This document shows, piece by piece, positions 54,048 to 64,000 of a stretch of 64,000 nucleotides of DNA. A program made the position numbers and the translations under genes. A model generated the notes under the pieces. That model worked only from the letters and a program-made list of their open reading frames with translations. It was not told where the DNA came from and searched no databases. The DNA is from Rhodoferax sp. (lineage in GTDB: Bacteria; Pseudomonadota; Gammaproteobacteria; Burkholderiales; Burkholderiaceae_C): NCBI GenBank assembly GCA_008015235.1, contig SSFF01000014.1, positions 62,001-126,000 of the forward strand, given 5' to 3'. Numbering within the stretch: the first letter of the stretch is position 1; every line of letters begins with the position of its first letter.

Positions 54048-54734
54048 ATGTGGAGTCGTCGCACTGCCATGCTGCTGGCCACACTGGCCTGCCTCGGTGC
54101 AGCTCAGGCCCAGGTGGCCCCGAGTGCCACCGAACTGGCGCAGTACAGCGGCCTGCACGCCGCCGCCCACCGGGGTGAGGTGGGCACGGTCCGCAAGCTG
54201 CTGGCCGCCGGGGCTGCCGTGGATGCGCGCGACGGCCATGGCCGCACGCCGCTGCACGTGGCCACCTTTGCCCGCCAGCGCGAGGCGCTGCGCGCCCTGC
54301 ACCAGGGCGGCGCCCGGTTGGAGCTGCTGGACAACGACCGCTATGACGCTGTCACCATCGCCGCCGTGGCCGACGACGAAGACAGCCTGCGCACGCTGCT
54401 GACCCTGGGGGCCAGTGCCCAGCTGACCACCAGCCGCTGGGACGGTACCGCCCTGATTGCCGCAGCCCACCTGGGGCACGATGGCGTGGTGCGCCAGTTG
54501 ATTGCCGCCGGGGCTCCGCTGGACCATGTGAACAACCTGCACTGGACCGCACTCATCGAGGCCATTGTGCTGGGCGACGGCGGCCCCCGCCACCAGCGCG
54601 TGGTGCAGGACCTGCTGGCCGCAGGCGCCAGTACCCGACTGACCGACCGCCAGAGCAACACGCCCCTGGCACTGGCCCGCTCCCGTGGCTATGCCGCCAT
54701 GGTCGCGTTGCTGGAGAAAGCAGGGGCCCATTGA
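54048..54734 (+). CDS. Secreted ankyrin-repeat protein
   Basis: A 228-residue protein with a signal peptide (MWSRRTAMLLATLACLGAAQAQ) and about five ankyrin repeats, e.g. GLHAAAHRGEVGTVRKLLAAGA, GRTPLHVATFARQREALRALHQGG, GTALIAAAHLGHDGVVRQLIAAGAPL and NTPLALARSRGYAAMVALLEKAG. Periplasmic ankyrin proteins such as AnkB are linked to oxidative-stress enzymes, but no catalase is near. It is probably co-transcribed with the GlcG-like gene and may bind it or a haem protein. Confidence 0.9.
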   Translation: MWSRRTAMLLATLACLGAAQAQVAPSATELAQYSGLHAAAHRGEVGTVRKLLAAGAAVDARDGHGRTPLHVATFARQREALRALHQGGARLELLDNDRYDAVTIAAVADDEDSLRTLLTLGASAQLTTSRWDGTALIAAAHLGHDGVVRQLIAAGAPLDHVNNLHWTALIEAIVLGDGGPRHQRVVQDLLAAGASTRLTDRQSNTPLALARSRGYAAMVALLEKAGAH

Positions 54735-54754
54735 AGTTGTCCGTGGGCGCTATT

Positions 54755-54814
54755 TTGCTATGAAAAGAAGAGCTAGCTGCGCAGTGTCTGTAAGGGCTAG
54801 GTGTCGAAAAGGCT
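54755..54814 (+). repeat. Dispersed repeat, copy 9
   Basis: TTGCTATGAAAAGAAGAGC, TAGCTGCGCAGTG, TAAGGGCTAGGTG, CGAAAAGGC. A somewhat diverged full-length copy in the 97-base gap between the convergent ankyrin and HD-GYP genes. Confidence 0.65.
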
Positions 54815-54831
54815 GATATTTTCAGGTTGGT

Positions 54832-56052
54832 TCAGGCCAGCCAGAGTTCGTCGAGGTCGGGGAAGTGCCACTTCTCCGGGTCTTCGCGGCTGGCGATCTT
54901 TTCCTTGCAGTCGGGCGCCGACAAGTCCACCAGCACCGGCACGATGCGCATATTGGACTGGGTGGAAAAGAACACCTTGACCTTCGGTGTCAGGAGCGAC
55001 TTTTCCGACTGCTCCACCACCACCCCCAGCTTGCCCGACGCCAGGCGCAGCAGCGAGCCCGTGGGGTAGATGCCCAGGCTTTTGACAAAGGCTTGGAAGA
55101 TGCTGGGGTCGAAATGGCCCTTGCTCCACTCGGCCATCTTGCGCAGCGACTCGGCCGGGTCCCAGCCGGCCTTGTAGGGGCGGTTGGAGGTGATGGCGTC
55201 GTACACGTCGCAGACCGCGCCCATGCGCGCATACAGGCTGATCTGGTCACCGGCCAGGCCTTCGGGGTAGCCCGAACCGTCGATCTTTTCGTGGTGGTGC
55301 AGGCACACGTCCAGCGCCACCGGGGGCGCATTTTTGCCACTGAGCAGCATGCGGTGGCCTTCTTCGGGATGTTTCTTGATGATGGCGAATTCGGCGTCGG
55401 TCAGTTTGCCGGGCTTGTTGAGCACGTCCATGGGCATGAGTGCCTTGCCCAGGTCGTGCAACAGCCCGGCGGTGCCGGCATGGCGGGTTTGTTCGTCGTC
55501 CAGGCCGAGCTGCTTGGCCAGTGCCACCATCAGCGCGCACACCGCCACCGAGTGCATGTAGGTGTAGTCGTCGGCCGTTTTCAGGCGCGCCAGGCTGATG
55601 AAGGCTCCCGGGTTGCGGGTGATGGAGTCCGAAATCTCTTCCACCAGCTGCTGCGCGGCTTCGGTGTCCACCGACTTGCCCATGCGCGCTTCGTGGAACA
55701 TGCTGGTCACGGCCTCCTTGGAGCGGGCGCAGATCTTCTTGGCACGCTCCAGCTCCACGGCCATGGGGGCGGCCTCCACCTTGCTTTCGGCCTGGGCAGC
55801 ACGGTGGAGCTCGGCGTCCACTTCGGCATCGGACTCGGCTTGCGACACGGCCTGCACGCCGGCCTTAACGTCGAGACCTTTGGAGACGTCGATCCAGACT
55901 TCGCGGATGGCGCTGGCCTGGATGCTGGCAATGTCTTTCGGGTCGGTGATGACAAAGCTGTTGCGCCAGAACGGGTGGTCCATCCAGGAGCCGCAGAACT
56001 CCTTGAGGTGCATTCCGACCTGAAGCTGTTGGACACTGATCCGTTTGAGCAT
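54832..56052 (-). CDS. DUF3391 plus HD-GYP domain protein
   Basis: A 406-residue cytosolic protein. An N-terminal DUF3391 domain (about 1-130: LKRISVQQLQVGMHLKEFCG, FWRNSFVITDPKDI) is followed by an HD-GYP domain (about 150-330: LLHDLGKALMPMDVL, KKHPEEGH, HHEKIDGSGYPEGLAG, GAVCDVYDAITSNRPYK). The signature residues of a c-di-GMP phosphodiesterase are intact. There is no receiver domain, unlike the HD-GYP protein at 18648, so control must come through DUF3391 or expression. Confidence 0.92.
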   Translation of the reverse strand: MLKRISVQQLQVGMHLKEFCGSWMDHPFWRNSFVITDPKDIASIQASAIREVWIDVSKGLDVKAGVQAVSQAESDAEVDAELHRAAQAESKVEAAPMAVELERAKKICARSKEAVTSMFHEARMGKSVDTEAAQQLVEEISDSITRNPGAFISLARLKTADDYTYMHSVAVCALMVALAKQLGLDDEQTRHAGTAGLLHDLGKALMPMDVLNKPGKLTDAEFAIIKKHPEEGHRMLLSGKNAPPVALDVCLHHHEKIDGSGYPEGLAGDQISLYARMGAVCDVYDAITSNRPYKAGWDPAESLRKMAEWSKGHFDPSIFQAFVKSLGIYPTGSLLRLASGKLGVVVEQSEKSLLTPKVKVFFSTQSNMRIVPVLVDLSAPDCKEKIASREDPEKWHFPDLDELWLA

Positions 56053-56091
56053 GGTGCGGTCAGTGTAGCGTGGCAGTCTGCGGACTTGGTT

Positions 56092-56628
56092 CTAGGCCTC
56101 GGCCGCCTGCCACAGTCTGGCGCCCCCGGCGTCCAGGTGCGTCAGGTACACGCGCACTTCGAACTCCAGCTGGAAATACTGCGGCTCCATGTGCCGGCAC
56201 AGTTGGTAGAAGGCCTTGTTGTGCTCCTTCTCGCGCAGGTGGGCGAGTTCGTGCACGGTGATCATTTTCAGAAACGGCTCGGGCGTGTCTTTGAACAGGG
56301 AGGCTACGCGGATTTCGCGCTTGGCCTTGAGTTTGCTGCCCTGCACGCGCGACACCGCCGTGTGCGTGCCCAGCGCGTGGGCCACCACCTGCAGCTTGCT
56401 GTCGAAAGCCACCTTGGTTACGGGCTCGCTGCCGCGCAGGTACTCGGCTTTGAGCGCCTGCACGTAGTCGTACAGCGCGCGGTCGGTGCGCAGGCCGTGG
56501 CCTTGCGGGTGGCGCTGCAGCAGCCAGCTGCCCATGCGGCCTTGCGACTGCAGTTGCAGCACCTGCGCCAGCGTCTCCGCCGGGTAGCCCTGCAGGTAAG
56601 GCAGGGCCACGGTTGCTACGTTTTTCAT
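56092..56628 (-). CDS. YgjP-like (M48-related) metallopeptidase
   Basis: A 178-residue protein with a zincin-type motif HELAHLREKEHNKAF (about 127-141) and the helix QLCRHMEPQYFQLEFEVRVYL. This matches the YgjP/DUF45 family of small predicted metallopeptidases. The N-terminal residues MKNVA and the start codon itself lie in a dispersed repeat, and no ribosome site is visible. An internal start cannot be excluded, since the conserved region begins later. It lies 44 bases after lysS on the same strand. Confidence 0.82.
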   Translation of the reverse strand: MKNVATVALPYLQGYPAETLAQVLQLQSQGRMGSWLLQRHPQGHGLRTDRALYDYVQALKAEYLRGSEPVTKVAFDSKLQVVAHALGTHTAVSRVQGSKLKAKREIRVASLFKDTPEPFLKMITVHELAHLREKEHNKAFYQLCRHMEPQYFQLEFEVRVYLTHLDAGGARLWQAAEA

Positions 56629-56670
56629 AGCTTCTTACGCAGGTTCTGTGCGGGCTGTAGCCCGAAAAGG
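56614..56670 (+). repeat. Dispersed repeat, copy 10
   Basis: GCTACGTTTTTCATAGC, TTCTTACGCAGGTTC, TGTGCGGGCTGTAGCCCG, AAAAGGC. It spans the gap between lysS and the YgjP-like gene; the CAT inside the first palindrome is the minus-strand start codon of the latter. Confidence 0.75.
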
Positions 56671-56672
56671 CA

Positions 56673-58220
<1,548 letters not shown>

Positions 58221-58345
58221 GGCGGGGAATAAAGGGTGGGGCCTGAGGCAGACACGCCCCAGGCGGGCAAAAGGGGTGATTTTACCGGCGGCCAGGGGCA
58301 CTGTGGCTTCGCTATGATGGCGCGGCACTACATTCTTGGCCCACC

Positions 58346-58924
58346 ATGCTCTACCAAATCGTTTCTTTGCTGCTCGAAGTTGTTGTCGGCCTGCTCGCCG
58401 GGGCCTGCCTGCTGCGCCTGTACATGCAGTGGCAGCGCATCCCCATGTCGCTGCGTTCGGGCAATCCGATTGCGCGTTTCATTTTCACGCTGACCGATTG
58501 GCTGGTGCTGCCGCTGCGCAAGGCATTGCCCGCCGTGGGCAGCCTGGACACGGCCAGCCTGGTGGGCGCATTCCTGTTGGAACTGGGCCAGTTCACCGTA
58601 CTCTGGCTGCTCCAGGACATGGCCGCCCCCGTGGCCACGCTGCCTGTGCTGGCCTTGGTAGGGCTGGTGCGACTCAGCATTTCGGCCCTCACGGCCCTGG
58701 TGATCGCTTATGCCGTGCTGTCTTGGGTACCCGGACCCGGACAGTCGCCGTTTGCCGACATCATTGAACGCCTGGTCGCCCCGGCCCTGGCCCCCATCCG
58801 CCGCATCCTGCCCTTGGTGGGTGGCGTGGACCTGTCGCCGCTGGCGCTGCTGGTGATTCTGCAGATTGCGGCGATCGTGCTGGGTTCGTTTCAGGCGACC
58901 TTGTTGCGGCTGGTGCTGGTCTGA
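58346..58924 (+). CDS. yggT: YggT family membrane protein
   Basis: A 192-residue inner-membrane protein with two YggT domains, each with paired helices. The first includes [21 protein letters not shown]; the second includes [32 protein letters not shown]. The family is linked to osmotic or ion homeostasis and FtsZ-ring placement in some bacteria. A strong bidirectional terminator follows 16 bases after the stop. Confidence 0.92.
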   Translation: MLYQIVSLLLEVVVGLLAGACLLRLYMQWQRIPMSLRSGNPIARFIFTLTDWLVLPLRKALPAVGSLDTASLVGAFLLELGQFTVLWLLQDMAAPVATLPVLALVGLVRLSISALTALVIAYAVLSWVPGPGQSPFADIIERLVAPALAPIRRILPLVGGVDLSPLALLVILQIAAIVLGSFQATLLRLVLV

Positions 58925-58940
58925 ACCTGGTGTGAAAACC

Positions 58941-58967
58941 AAAAAGCCCGCCGAAGCGGGCTTTTTT
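58941..58967. terminator. Bidirectional terminator yggT / accD
   Basis: AAAAAGCCCGC, loop CGAA, GCGGGCTTTTTT. A perfect stem flanked by A- and T-runs, so it can end both the yggT (plus) and the trp/accD (minus) transcripts. Confidence 0.93.
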
Positions 58968-58986
58968 CATGTGCGAAGTGGGTCCT

Positions 58987-59859
58987 TCAGATCACAGCAT
59001 CTGCCGGTTGCCGCTGCAGCATCGCCAGGGTTTCGGCGATGGTCTTGCGCAGTTCACGGCGGTCGCAGATGAAGTCCACGGCGCCTTTTTCTTGCAGGAA
59101 CTCGGCACGCTGGAAACCGTCGGGCAGGGTCACGCGCACGGTGTTTTCGATCACGCGCGGACCGGCAAAGCCGATCAGGGCCTTGGGTTCGGCAATCACC
59201 ACGTCACCCACAAAGGCAAAGCCGGCACTGACGCCGCCCATGGTCGGGTCGGTCAGCACGCTGATGTAGGGCAGGCCTTTCTTGGCCAGATGGGTCAGTG
59301 CAGCATTGGTCTTGGCCATCTGCATCAGGCTCAGCAGGCCTTCCTGCATGCGGGCGCCACCGGTGGCGGTGAAGCAGACAAAGGGAACCTTCTGTTCGAT
59401 CGCGGTTTCCACGCCACGCACGAAGCGTTCGCCCACCACCGAGCCCATGGAGCCGCCCATGAACTCGAACTCGAAGCAGGCGGCCACCAGGCTGATGCCC
59501 TTGACGGCGCCGCCCATGACCACCAGGGCGTCGGTCTCACCCGTGGCTTCCATGGCCTCCTTCAGGCGCTCGGGGTACTTGCGGCTGTCCTTGAACTTGA
59601 GGGCGTCCACGGGCAGCACTTCCTGGGCCACTTCATAGCGACCTTCGTTGTCCAGGAATGCGTTCAGGCGCGCGCGTGCGCCGATGCGGTGGTGGTGGCT
59701 GCAGGTCGGGCACACGTTCTGGTTTTGTTCCAGATCGGTCTTGTAGAGCACAGACTCGCAGCTGGGGCACTTGACCCACAGGCCTTCGGGCACGCTGCGG
59801 CGGTCTGCCGGGTCGGTGTGCTGGATTTTCGGGGGCAGCAGTTTTTCCAACCAACTCAT
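58987..59859 (-). CDS. accD: Acetyl-CoA carboxylase carboxyltransferase beta subunit
   Basis: Part of the enzyme that makes malonyl-CoA. The 290-residue protein has the N-terminal zinc finger ([17 protein letters not shown] and VCPTC), the crotonase-like carboxyltransferase fold ([18 protein letters not shown]) and the [12 protein letters not shown] motif. It closes the truA-trpF-trpB-trpA-accD run; in many proteobacteria folC would come next, but here yggT and lysS follow. Confidence 0.96.
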   Translation of the reverse strand: MSWLEKLLPPKIQHTDPADRRSVPEGLWVKCPSCESVLYKTDLEQNQNVCPTCSHHHRIGARARLNAFLDNEGRYEVAQEVLPVDALKFKDSRKYPERLKEAMEATGETDALVVMGGAVKGISLVAACFEFEFMGGSMGSVVGERFVRGVETAIEQKVPFVCFTATGGARMQEGLLSLMQMAKTNAALTHLAKKGLPYISVLTDPTMGGVSAGFAFVGDVVIAEPKALIGFAGPRVIENTVRVTLPDGFQRAEFLQEKGAVDFICDRRELRKTIAETLAMLQRQPADAVI

Positions 59860-59928
59860 CGTTGTGTTCCTTTCGTCTCGGGGCCGTGGCGTGTGGCCGC
59901 AGCCCGGTTGTCGTCAAAGCAGGCCGGA

Positions 59929-60750
59929 TTATGCGTCCAAAGCCTGACGCACCCCGCGCAGAAAGTCGCGGGCCACCCCGGCCACCCGTTCATGCGGCTG
60001 GTTGTCGAGCAGCTGGATGATCTTGCTGCCGATGACCACGGCGTCGGCCACTTCGCTGATGGTGCGGGCCGTGGCGCCGTCGCGGATGCCAAAGCCCACG
60101 CCCACCGGCGTGGCGATGTGCTTGCGGATGACGGGCAGCATGGCCGCCACGGCATCGGTGTCGAGCGCGCCCGATCCGGTCACGCCCTTGAGCGACACGT
60201 AGTACACGTAGCCACTGGCCACTCGGGCCACTTGCTGCATGCGCTGCTCGGTGCTGGTGGGGGCCAGCAAGAAGATCAGGTCCATGCCGTGCGCGCGCAG
60301 GTCGGCGGCAAAGGCCTCGCACTCCTCGGGCGGGTAGTCGACGATCAACACGCCGTCCACGCCAGCGGCAGCCGCATCGGCCACGAAGGCGCTTTTCACG
60401 CCTTCGCGGGCGTGCTTCTGGTCGTAGCGCTCGACAGGGTTGGCGTAGCCCATCAGCACCACGGGGGTGGTGGTGTTGGCCTGGCGGAACTCGCGCACCA
60501 TGGCCAGGATTTGCACCAGGCCAATGCCCAGCGCCAGCGCGCGGTCGCCCGCTTTCTGGATGACTGGACCGTCGGCACTGGGGTCCGAAAAGGGCACGCC
60601 CAGTTCGATGACGTCGGCGCCGCCTTCGACCATGGCGTGCATCAGTGTCGGGGTGATGTCGGCGTAGGGGTAACCGGCTGTGACAAAAGGGATGAGTGCT
60701 TTGCGGCCCTGTTCGGCCAGGGCTTTGAATGTTGCTTCAATTCGTTTCAT
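59929..60750 (-). CDS. trpA: Tryptophan synthase alpha subunit
   Basis: Cleaves indole-3-glycerol phosphate to indole and glyceraldehyde 3-phosphate. The 273-residue TIM barrel has the catalytic Glu in [17 protein letters not shown] and Asp in [13 protein letters not shown] 60750 gives the conserved [11 protein letters not shown]. It is separated from trpB by exactly 20 bases that form one arm of a dispersed repeat. Confidence 0.96.
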   Translation of the reverse strand: MKRIEATFKALAEQGRKALIPFVTAGYPYADITPTLMHAMVEGGADVIELGVPFSDPSADGPVIQKAGDRALALGIGLVQILAMVREFRQANTTTPVVLMGYANPVERYDQKHAREGVKSAFVADAAAAGVDGVLIVDYPPEECEAFAADLRAHGMDLIFLLAPTSTEQRMQQVARVASGYVYYVSLKGVTGSGALDTDAVAAMLPVIRKHIATPVGVGFGIRDGATARTISEVADAVVIGSKIIQLLDNQPHERVAGVARDFLRGVRQALDA

Positions 60751-60796
60751 GCTATGACCTTTGTAGCTGCTCACGCACGTTTCACGGGGGCTGCGA
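60751..60796 (+). repeat. Dispersed repeat at the trpB-trpA junction, partial copy 11
   Basis: GCTATGACCTTTGTAGCTGC (60751-60770) fills the whole trpB-trpA spacer. The following TCACGCACG and CACGGGGGCTGCGACC continue the repeat pattern into the 3' end of trpB, supplying its stop codon. Confidence 0.5.
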
Positions 60797-62057
60797 CCAC
60801 ATTCCCCTTGACGGATTGGCCTTGGCAGCTGGGGCGGCAGAAGAAATCGCCACCCGACAGGTCGGCTACGGTGCCGATGTCCTTGTCGCCACGACCGGAC
60901 AGGTTCACGAGCACCGACTGGTCCGGGCGCATCGTCTTAGCCAGCTTCATGCCGTAGGCCACCGCGTGGCTGGATTCGAGCGCCGGGATGATGCCTTCGG
61001 TGCGGCACAGGTAGTGGAAAGCGTCGAGCGCTTCCTGATCGGTAATGCCTACGTACTCGGCACGGCCAATATCGGCCAGGAACGCATGCTCGGGGCCGAC
61101 ACCGGGGTAGTCCAGGCCCGCGCTCACGCTATGGGTCTCGGTCACCTGGCCGTTGTCGTCCTGCAGCACGTAGGTGCGGTTGCCGTGCAACACACCGGCA
61201 CTGCCGCGTTGGATGGAGGCCGAATGCTTGCCGCTGTCCAGGCCTTCACCGGCCGCTTCTACGCCGATCAGGCGTGTGGCGCTGTGCTGGATGTAGGGGT
61301 AGAAGATGCCCATGGCATTGGACCCACCGCCCACGCAGGCGACCACAGCATCGGGCTGCGTGGTGGTGCAACCAGCCTCTTTGAGCATTTCGGGCATCTG
61401 CACCAGGCATTCGTTGCCGATCACGCTCTGGAAGTCGCGCACCATCATCGGGTAGGGGTGCGGGCCGGCCACGGTGCCGATGATGTAGAAGGTGTTGTCC
61501 ACGTTCGCCACCCAGTCGCGCATGGCTTCGTTCAGGGCGTCCTTGAGCGTCTTGCTGCCGGATTCCACCGGCACCACGGTGGCGCCGAGCAGCTTCATGC
61601 GGTACACGTTGGGGCTCTGGCGCTTCACGTCTTCGCTGCCCATATAGACCACGCATTCCAGCCCGTAGCGGGCGCAGATGGTGGCGGTGGCCACACCGTG
61701 CTGGCCGGCGCCGGTTTCGGCAATGACGCGCGGCTTGCCCATGCGCTTGGCGAGCATGGCCTGGCCGATCACGTTGTTGATCTTGTGGGCGCCGGTGTGG
61801 TTCAGGTCTTCGCGTTTCAGGAATATCTGCGCACCACCCACCTCGCGGCTCATGCGCTCGGCGTGGTACACGGGGGAGGGACGACCCACAAAGTGGGCCA
61901 GCTCCTTGCGGAATTCGGCCAGGAATTCCGGGTCGTGCTGGTATTTCGCGTAAGCCGCTTTCAACTCGTTGATGGCGTGGGTCAGGGTCTCGGAGACAAA
62001 ACTGCCGCCGTATTTGCCAAAGTGCCCGCTGGCGTCGGGTTGCTGGTAATCAGCCAT
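60771..62057 (-). CDS. trpB: Tryptophan synthase beta subunit
   Basis: Joins indole and serine with PLP. The 428-residue protein has the PLP-lysine motif [19 protein letters not shown] (Lys at HK), the GAGQHGVA loop, and the phosphate-binding [11 protein letters not shown] 62057 follows AAGGAA and gives [14 protein letters not shown]. The C-terminus extends about 20-25 residues past the usual end ([20 protein letters not shown]), partly through repeat-derived sequence. Confidence 0.96.
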   Translation of the reverse strand: MADYQQPDASGHFGKYGGSFVSETLTHAINELKAAYAKYQHDPEFLAEFRKELAHFVGRPSPVYHAERMSREVGGAQIFLKREDLNHTGAHKINNVIGQAMLAKRMGKPRVIAETGAGQHGVATATICARYGLECVVYMGSEDVKRQSPNVYRMKLLGATVVPVESGSKTLKDALNEAMRDWVANVDNTFYIIGTVAGPHPYPMMVRDFQSVIGNECLVQMPEMLKEAGCTTTQPDAVVACVGGGSNAMGIFYPYIQHSATRLIGVEAAGEGLDSGKHSASIQRGSAGVLHGNRTYVLQDDNGQVTETHSVSAGLDYPGVGPEHAFLADIGRAEYVGITDQEALDAFHYLCRTEGIIPALESSHAVAYGMKLAKTMRPDQSVLVNLSGRGDKDIGTVADLSGGDFFCRPSCQGQSVKGNVVAAPVKRA

Positions 62058-62073
62058 GGTGTGTTCCTTTTTC

Positions 62074-62808
62074 TCAGGCATCCGGTGCGTCGGGGAGGGC
62101 GGCGTCGGCAGCGCGGACGGCGGCCACGAAGGCACGGATGCGTTGGGGGTCTTTGATGCCCTTTTGGGGCTTGCCTTGGTCGTCGAGCGCTTCCACGCCC
62201 GAGCTCACGTCGACGGCCAGCGTTTTACCGCGCGACCGCAACGCAGTGATGCCATCGCCCACGTTTGCTGAGTCGAGTCCACCACTCAAGACGAGGTGAG
62301 CGTTGACGTTTGGAGGAAGCAGTGACCAATTGAATGTTTTGCCGCCACCACCGTACCCGTCCACATGGGCGTCGAGCAAGATGGCTTGGGCTGTTGAATA
62401 GTCTTGGGCGAATTGTACGAGGTCGAACTGCGCAGCGCCTTCCCCTAAGGGAATGCGGGCGGCACGCAGGTAAGGGCGCGGGTAGGGCCGCTCGCTCGAC
62501 GCCTTGGCGAGTGCCAGACAGAGCTGGGGTGTTTCGTCGCCATGGAACTGTAGCGTGGCATTGGGCAGCAGTTCGCAGGCACGCCGCACCAGAGCCGGTG
62601 TCGCGTTCACGAACAGCAACACCGGGGTGACGAAAGCCGGCAGACGGCACGCCAGCATGGCCGCCCGTTCCGGTGTGACGTAGCGCGGGCTCTTGCTGTA
62701 CATCACGAAGCCGATGGCATCGGCACCGGCTTGCACGGCGGCATCGACATCCGCCTCGCGCGTGAGGCCGCAAATCTTGATGCGGGTTCTTGAATTAGGA
62801 GGGGTCAT
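62074..62808 (-). CDS. trpF: Phosphoribosylanthranilate isomerase
   Basis: The third dedicated tryptophan step. The 244-residue TIM barrel has [16 protein letters not shown] (catalytic Cys), [11 protein letters not shown], and VDVSSGVE with the catalytic Asp region. It is somewhat longer than usual, with a C-terminal tail ([20 protein letters not shown]). ATG 62808 is chosen: GGAGGGG lies just before it, and the start overlaps the truA stop (ATGA). trpC, trpD and trpE are elsewhere. Confidence 0.95.
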   Translation of the reverse strand: MTPPNSRTRIKICGLTREADVDAAVQAGADAIGFVMYSKSPRYVTPERAAMLACRLPAFVTPVLLFVNATPALVRRACELLPNATLQFHGDETPQLCLALAKASSERPYPRPYLRAARIPLGEGAAQFDLVQFAQDYSTAQAILLDAHVDGYGGGGKTFNWSLLPPNVNAHLVLSGGLDSANVGDGITALRSRGKTLAVDVSSGVEALDDQGKPQKGIKDPQRIRAFVAAVRAADAALPDAPDA

Positions 62809-63587
62809 GGAAGCCAATCATACGCAGGCGTACGATCGGGCAGGCCCCAGGCAGCGTCATAGCGGGGGCCCAGGAAGTAGAGCCCATCGGGAGAGAAGGT
62901 GGGTGCGGCAGCGCGGCGGTCGCGTGCAGCCAGTACCTCGGCCATCCACTGCGGTGGGCGCTTACCCTGCCCGATGGTGACCAGGCAGCCCATGATGTTG
63001 CGGATCATGTGGTGCAAGAAGGCATTGGCCTCGAACTCGATGCGCCAGTAGGCACCGCGCTTGTGGATGGCAATGTCCAGCATGGTCTTGACCGGGCTGA
63101 TGGCCTGGCATTCGGCGGCGCGGAACGAGGTGAAATCGTGCTCGCCCAGCAGCAGGTTGGCCGCAGTGCGCATAGCGTCCAAGTCCAGACTCTGGAAAGT
63201 CCAGCCCACACGTCCGGCTTCGATGCTGGGGCGGATAGGGGATTCGAGCAGCACATAGGCGTAGCGGCGCGATTGGGCGCTGGCGCGGCAGTGGAACTGG
63301 GGTGTGCTCTTGACCGCCCAGTGCACGGCAATGTCCTTGGGCAGGTTGGCATTGGTGCCGCGCACCCAGGAGTACTCGGTGCGTTCGATCTCGGTGTCGA
63401 AATGCACCACCTGCATCAGTCCGTGCACCCCGGCATCGGTGCGGCCTGCGCACAGGGTGCTTATGGGTGAGTTGGCAAAGGTGGATAGTGCTTTTTCGAG
63501 CTTGTCCTGCACGGTCTGGCCGCTGGGTTGGCTCTGCCAACCGCGGTAAGCCTGCCCGTTGTAGCTGACCCCTAAAACAATGCGCAC
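62805..63587 (-). CDS. truA: tRNA pseudouridine(38-40) synthase
   Basis: Modifies the anticodon stem of many tRNAs. The 260-residue protein has the catalytic Asp in CAGRTDAGVHG (about residues 47-57), the GVSYNGQAYRGWQ start and FLHHMIRNIMGCLV. It begins with GTG (63587). It overlaps trpF by four bases, and a terminator separates it from fimV upstream. Confidence 0.96.
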   Translation of the reverse strand: MRIVLGVSYNGQAYRGWQSQPSGQTVQDKLEKALSTFANSPISTLCAGRTDAGVHGLMQVVHFDTEIERTEYSWVRGTNANLPKDIAVHWAVKSTPQFHCRASAQSRRYAYVLLESPIRPSIEAGRVGWTFQSLDLDAMRTAANLLLGEHDFTSFRAAECQAISPVKTMLDIAIHKRGAYWRIEFEANAFLHHMIRNIMGCLVTIGQGKRPPQWMAEVLAARDRRAAAPTFSPDGLYFLGPRYDAAWGLPDRTPAYDWLP

Positions 63588-63614
63588 GACGATCAGGGTC
63601 TGCTACAGAACTTG

Positions 63615-63632
63615 AAAAAGCCCCGGCGGGGC
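63615..63632 (-). terminator. Rho-independent terminator after fimV
   Basis: On the minus strand: AGCCCC GCC GGGGCTTTTT directly after the fimV stop codon. It would end fimV transcription before truA, so truA needs its own promoter or read-through. Confidence 0.85.
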
Positions 63633-64000
63633 TCAGCTCAGCTGCGACAGTGCGCGCTGGGCTTTCTCGTGGGTGGCGCCGGTGGCTTCGGCCAGCACTT
63701 CTTCGATCAGCGCACGGGCGCCATCTTCGTCGCCGATGGATACAAACTCTTCGGCCAAGGCCAGTTTGGTTTCCAGCGGGTCCTCGTTTTCCAGCGAAGG
63801 TGCTTCTGCCGCTTGGGCCGCAGCGGGGGTGGGCGTGTCCAGCTCCATTTGCAGGGAACCAAGGTCAAATTCCAGCATGCCTTCGTGGCTGGCAGCCGGC
63901 TCCGGTGCACTGGGGACTTCTACGGGCACGGGGCTGGTGGTGTCAAAGTTCAGTCCATCGTCCTTGCTGGCTGGTGCATCGAGGTCGAGGGAGATTTCTG
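63633..64000 (-). CDS. fimV: FimV-like protein, C-terminal end only
   Basis: The last 121 codons or so; the frame is open to the right window edge. It has the acidic DLDAPASKDD and LEFDLGSLQMELD stretches followed by the conserved FimV C-terminal domain (ETKLALAEEFVSIGDEDGARALIEEVL). FimV is a polar inner-membrane, peptidoglycan-binding protein linked to type IV pili and c-di-GMP/cAMP signalling. Position next to truA-trpF is the standard order in this group. Confidence 0.9.
   Translation of the reverse strand, partial: EISLDLDAPASKDDGLNFDTTSPVPVEVPSAPEPAASHEGMLEFDLGSLQMELDTPTPAAAQAAEAPSLENEDPLETKLALAEEFVSIGDEDGARALIEEVLAEATGATHEKAQRALSQLS

Overview
The window is a GC-rich bacterial chromosome segment, packed with genes on both strands and mostly housekeeping. 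The gene orders (fimV-truA-trpF-trpB-trpA-accD; slpA-ispH; nadC-nadA; panB-panC; lemA with two TPM proteins), a DUF3460 protein, cytochrome c4 and a family of short GCTA..TAGC/GGGCTAGAGGCC intergenic repeats point to a betaproteobacterium of the Burkholderiales, most likely Comamonadaceae (Rhodoferax/Hydrogenophaga/Acidovorax-like). This is inferred from gene content; no rRNA is present.

Layout. 0-14.3 kb: end of a DUF1854 gene, scpA-panB-panC, nadC-nadA, a periplasmic solute-binding protein, an unrecognised coiled-coil protein, panD, cytochrome c4, nadB, a SulP transporter, a DUF1275 membrane protein and metG. 14.4-21.2 kb: a signalling operon (HD-GYP response regulator, periplasmic histidine phosphatase, 1190-residue hybrid kinase) and a patatin-like lipase. 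21.3-28.3 kb: apbC/mrp, then an NAD-linked molybdenum formate dehydrogenase operon with fused gamma-beta subunits, fdhD and a VOC protein. 28.3-28.9 kb: the only long non-coding stretch, holding a ~350-bp inverted repeat. 28.9-34.7 kb: a large FtsX-type permease and a FecR / OmpA lipoprotein / CHASE2-cyclase triad. 34.7-41.5 kb: an accessory operon (BASS symporter, two SDR-fold enzymes, a haem/beta-propeller secreted protein, an MFS carrier) divergent from an AraC regulator. 41.5-50.4 kb: smr-radC, slpA-ispH, serS with a tRNA-Ser, a DUF423 protein, the TPM/TPM/lemA group, a tandem GST-fold protein, a SUI1 protein and a DUF3820 protein. 50.5-56.6 kb: a chalcone-isomerase-like protein, a FixL/FixJ-like two-component pair, a haem-binding GlcG protein with an ankyrin protein, a second HD-GYP protein and a YgjP-like metallopeptidase. 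56.7-64 kb: lysS, yggT, accD, trpA, trpB, trpF, truA and the 3' end of fimV.

How the genes work together. The window supplies most of the pantothenate route (panB, panC, panD), the whole aspartate-to-nicotinate mononucleotide route (nadB, nadA, nadC), the last steps of tryptophan synthesis and two or three aminoacylation genes. Signalling is dense: two HD-GYP proteins, a hybrid kinase, a kinase/regulator pair and a class III cyclase.

The least explained features are the AraC/BASS/SDR/cytochrome-propeller/MFS operon and the dispersed repeat family. About a dozen repeat copies occur here. Several lie inside genes, where they are read as in-frame protein linkers or supply start or stop codons.
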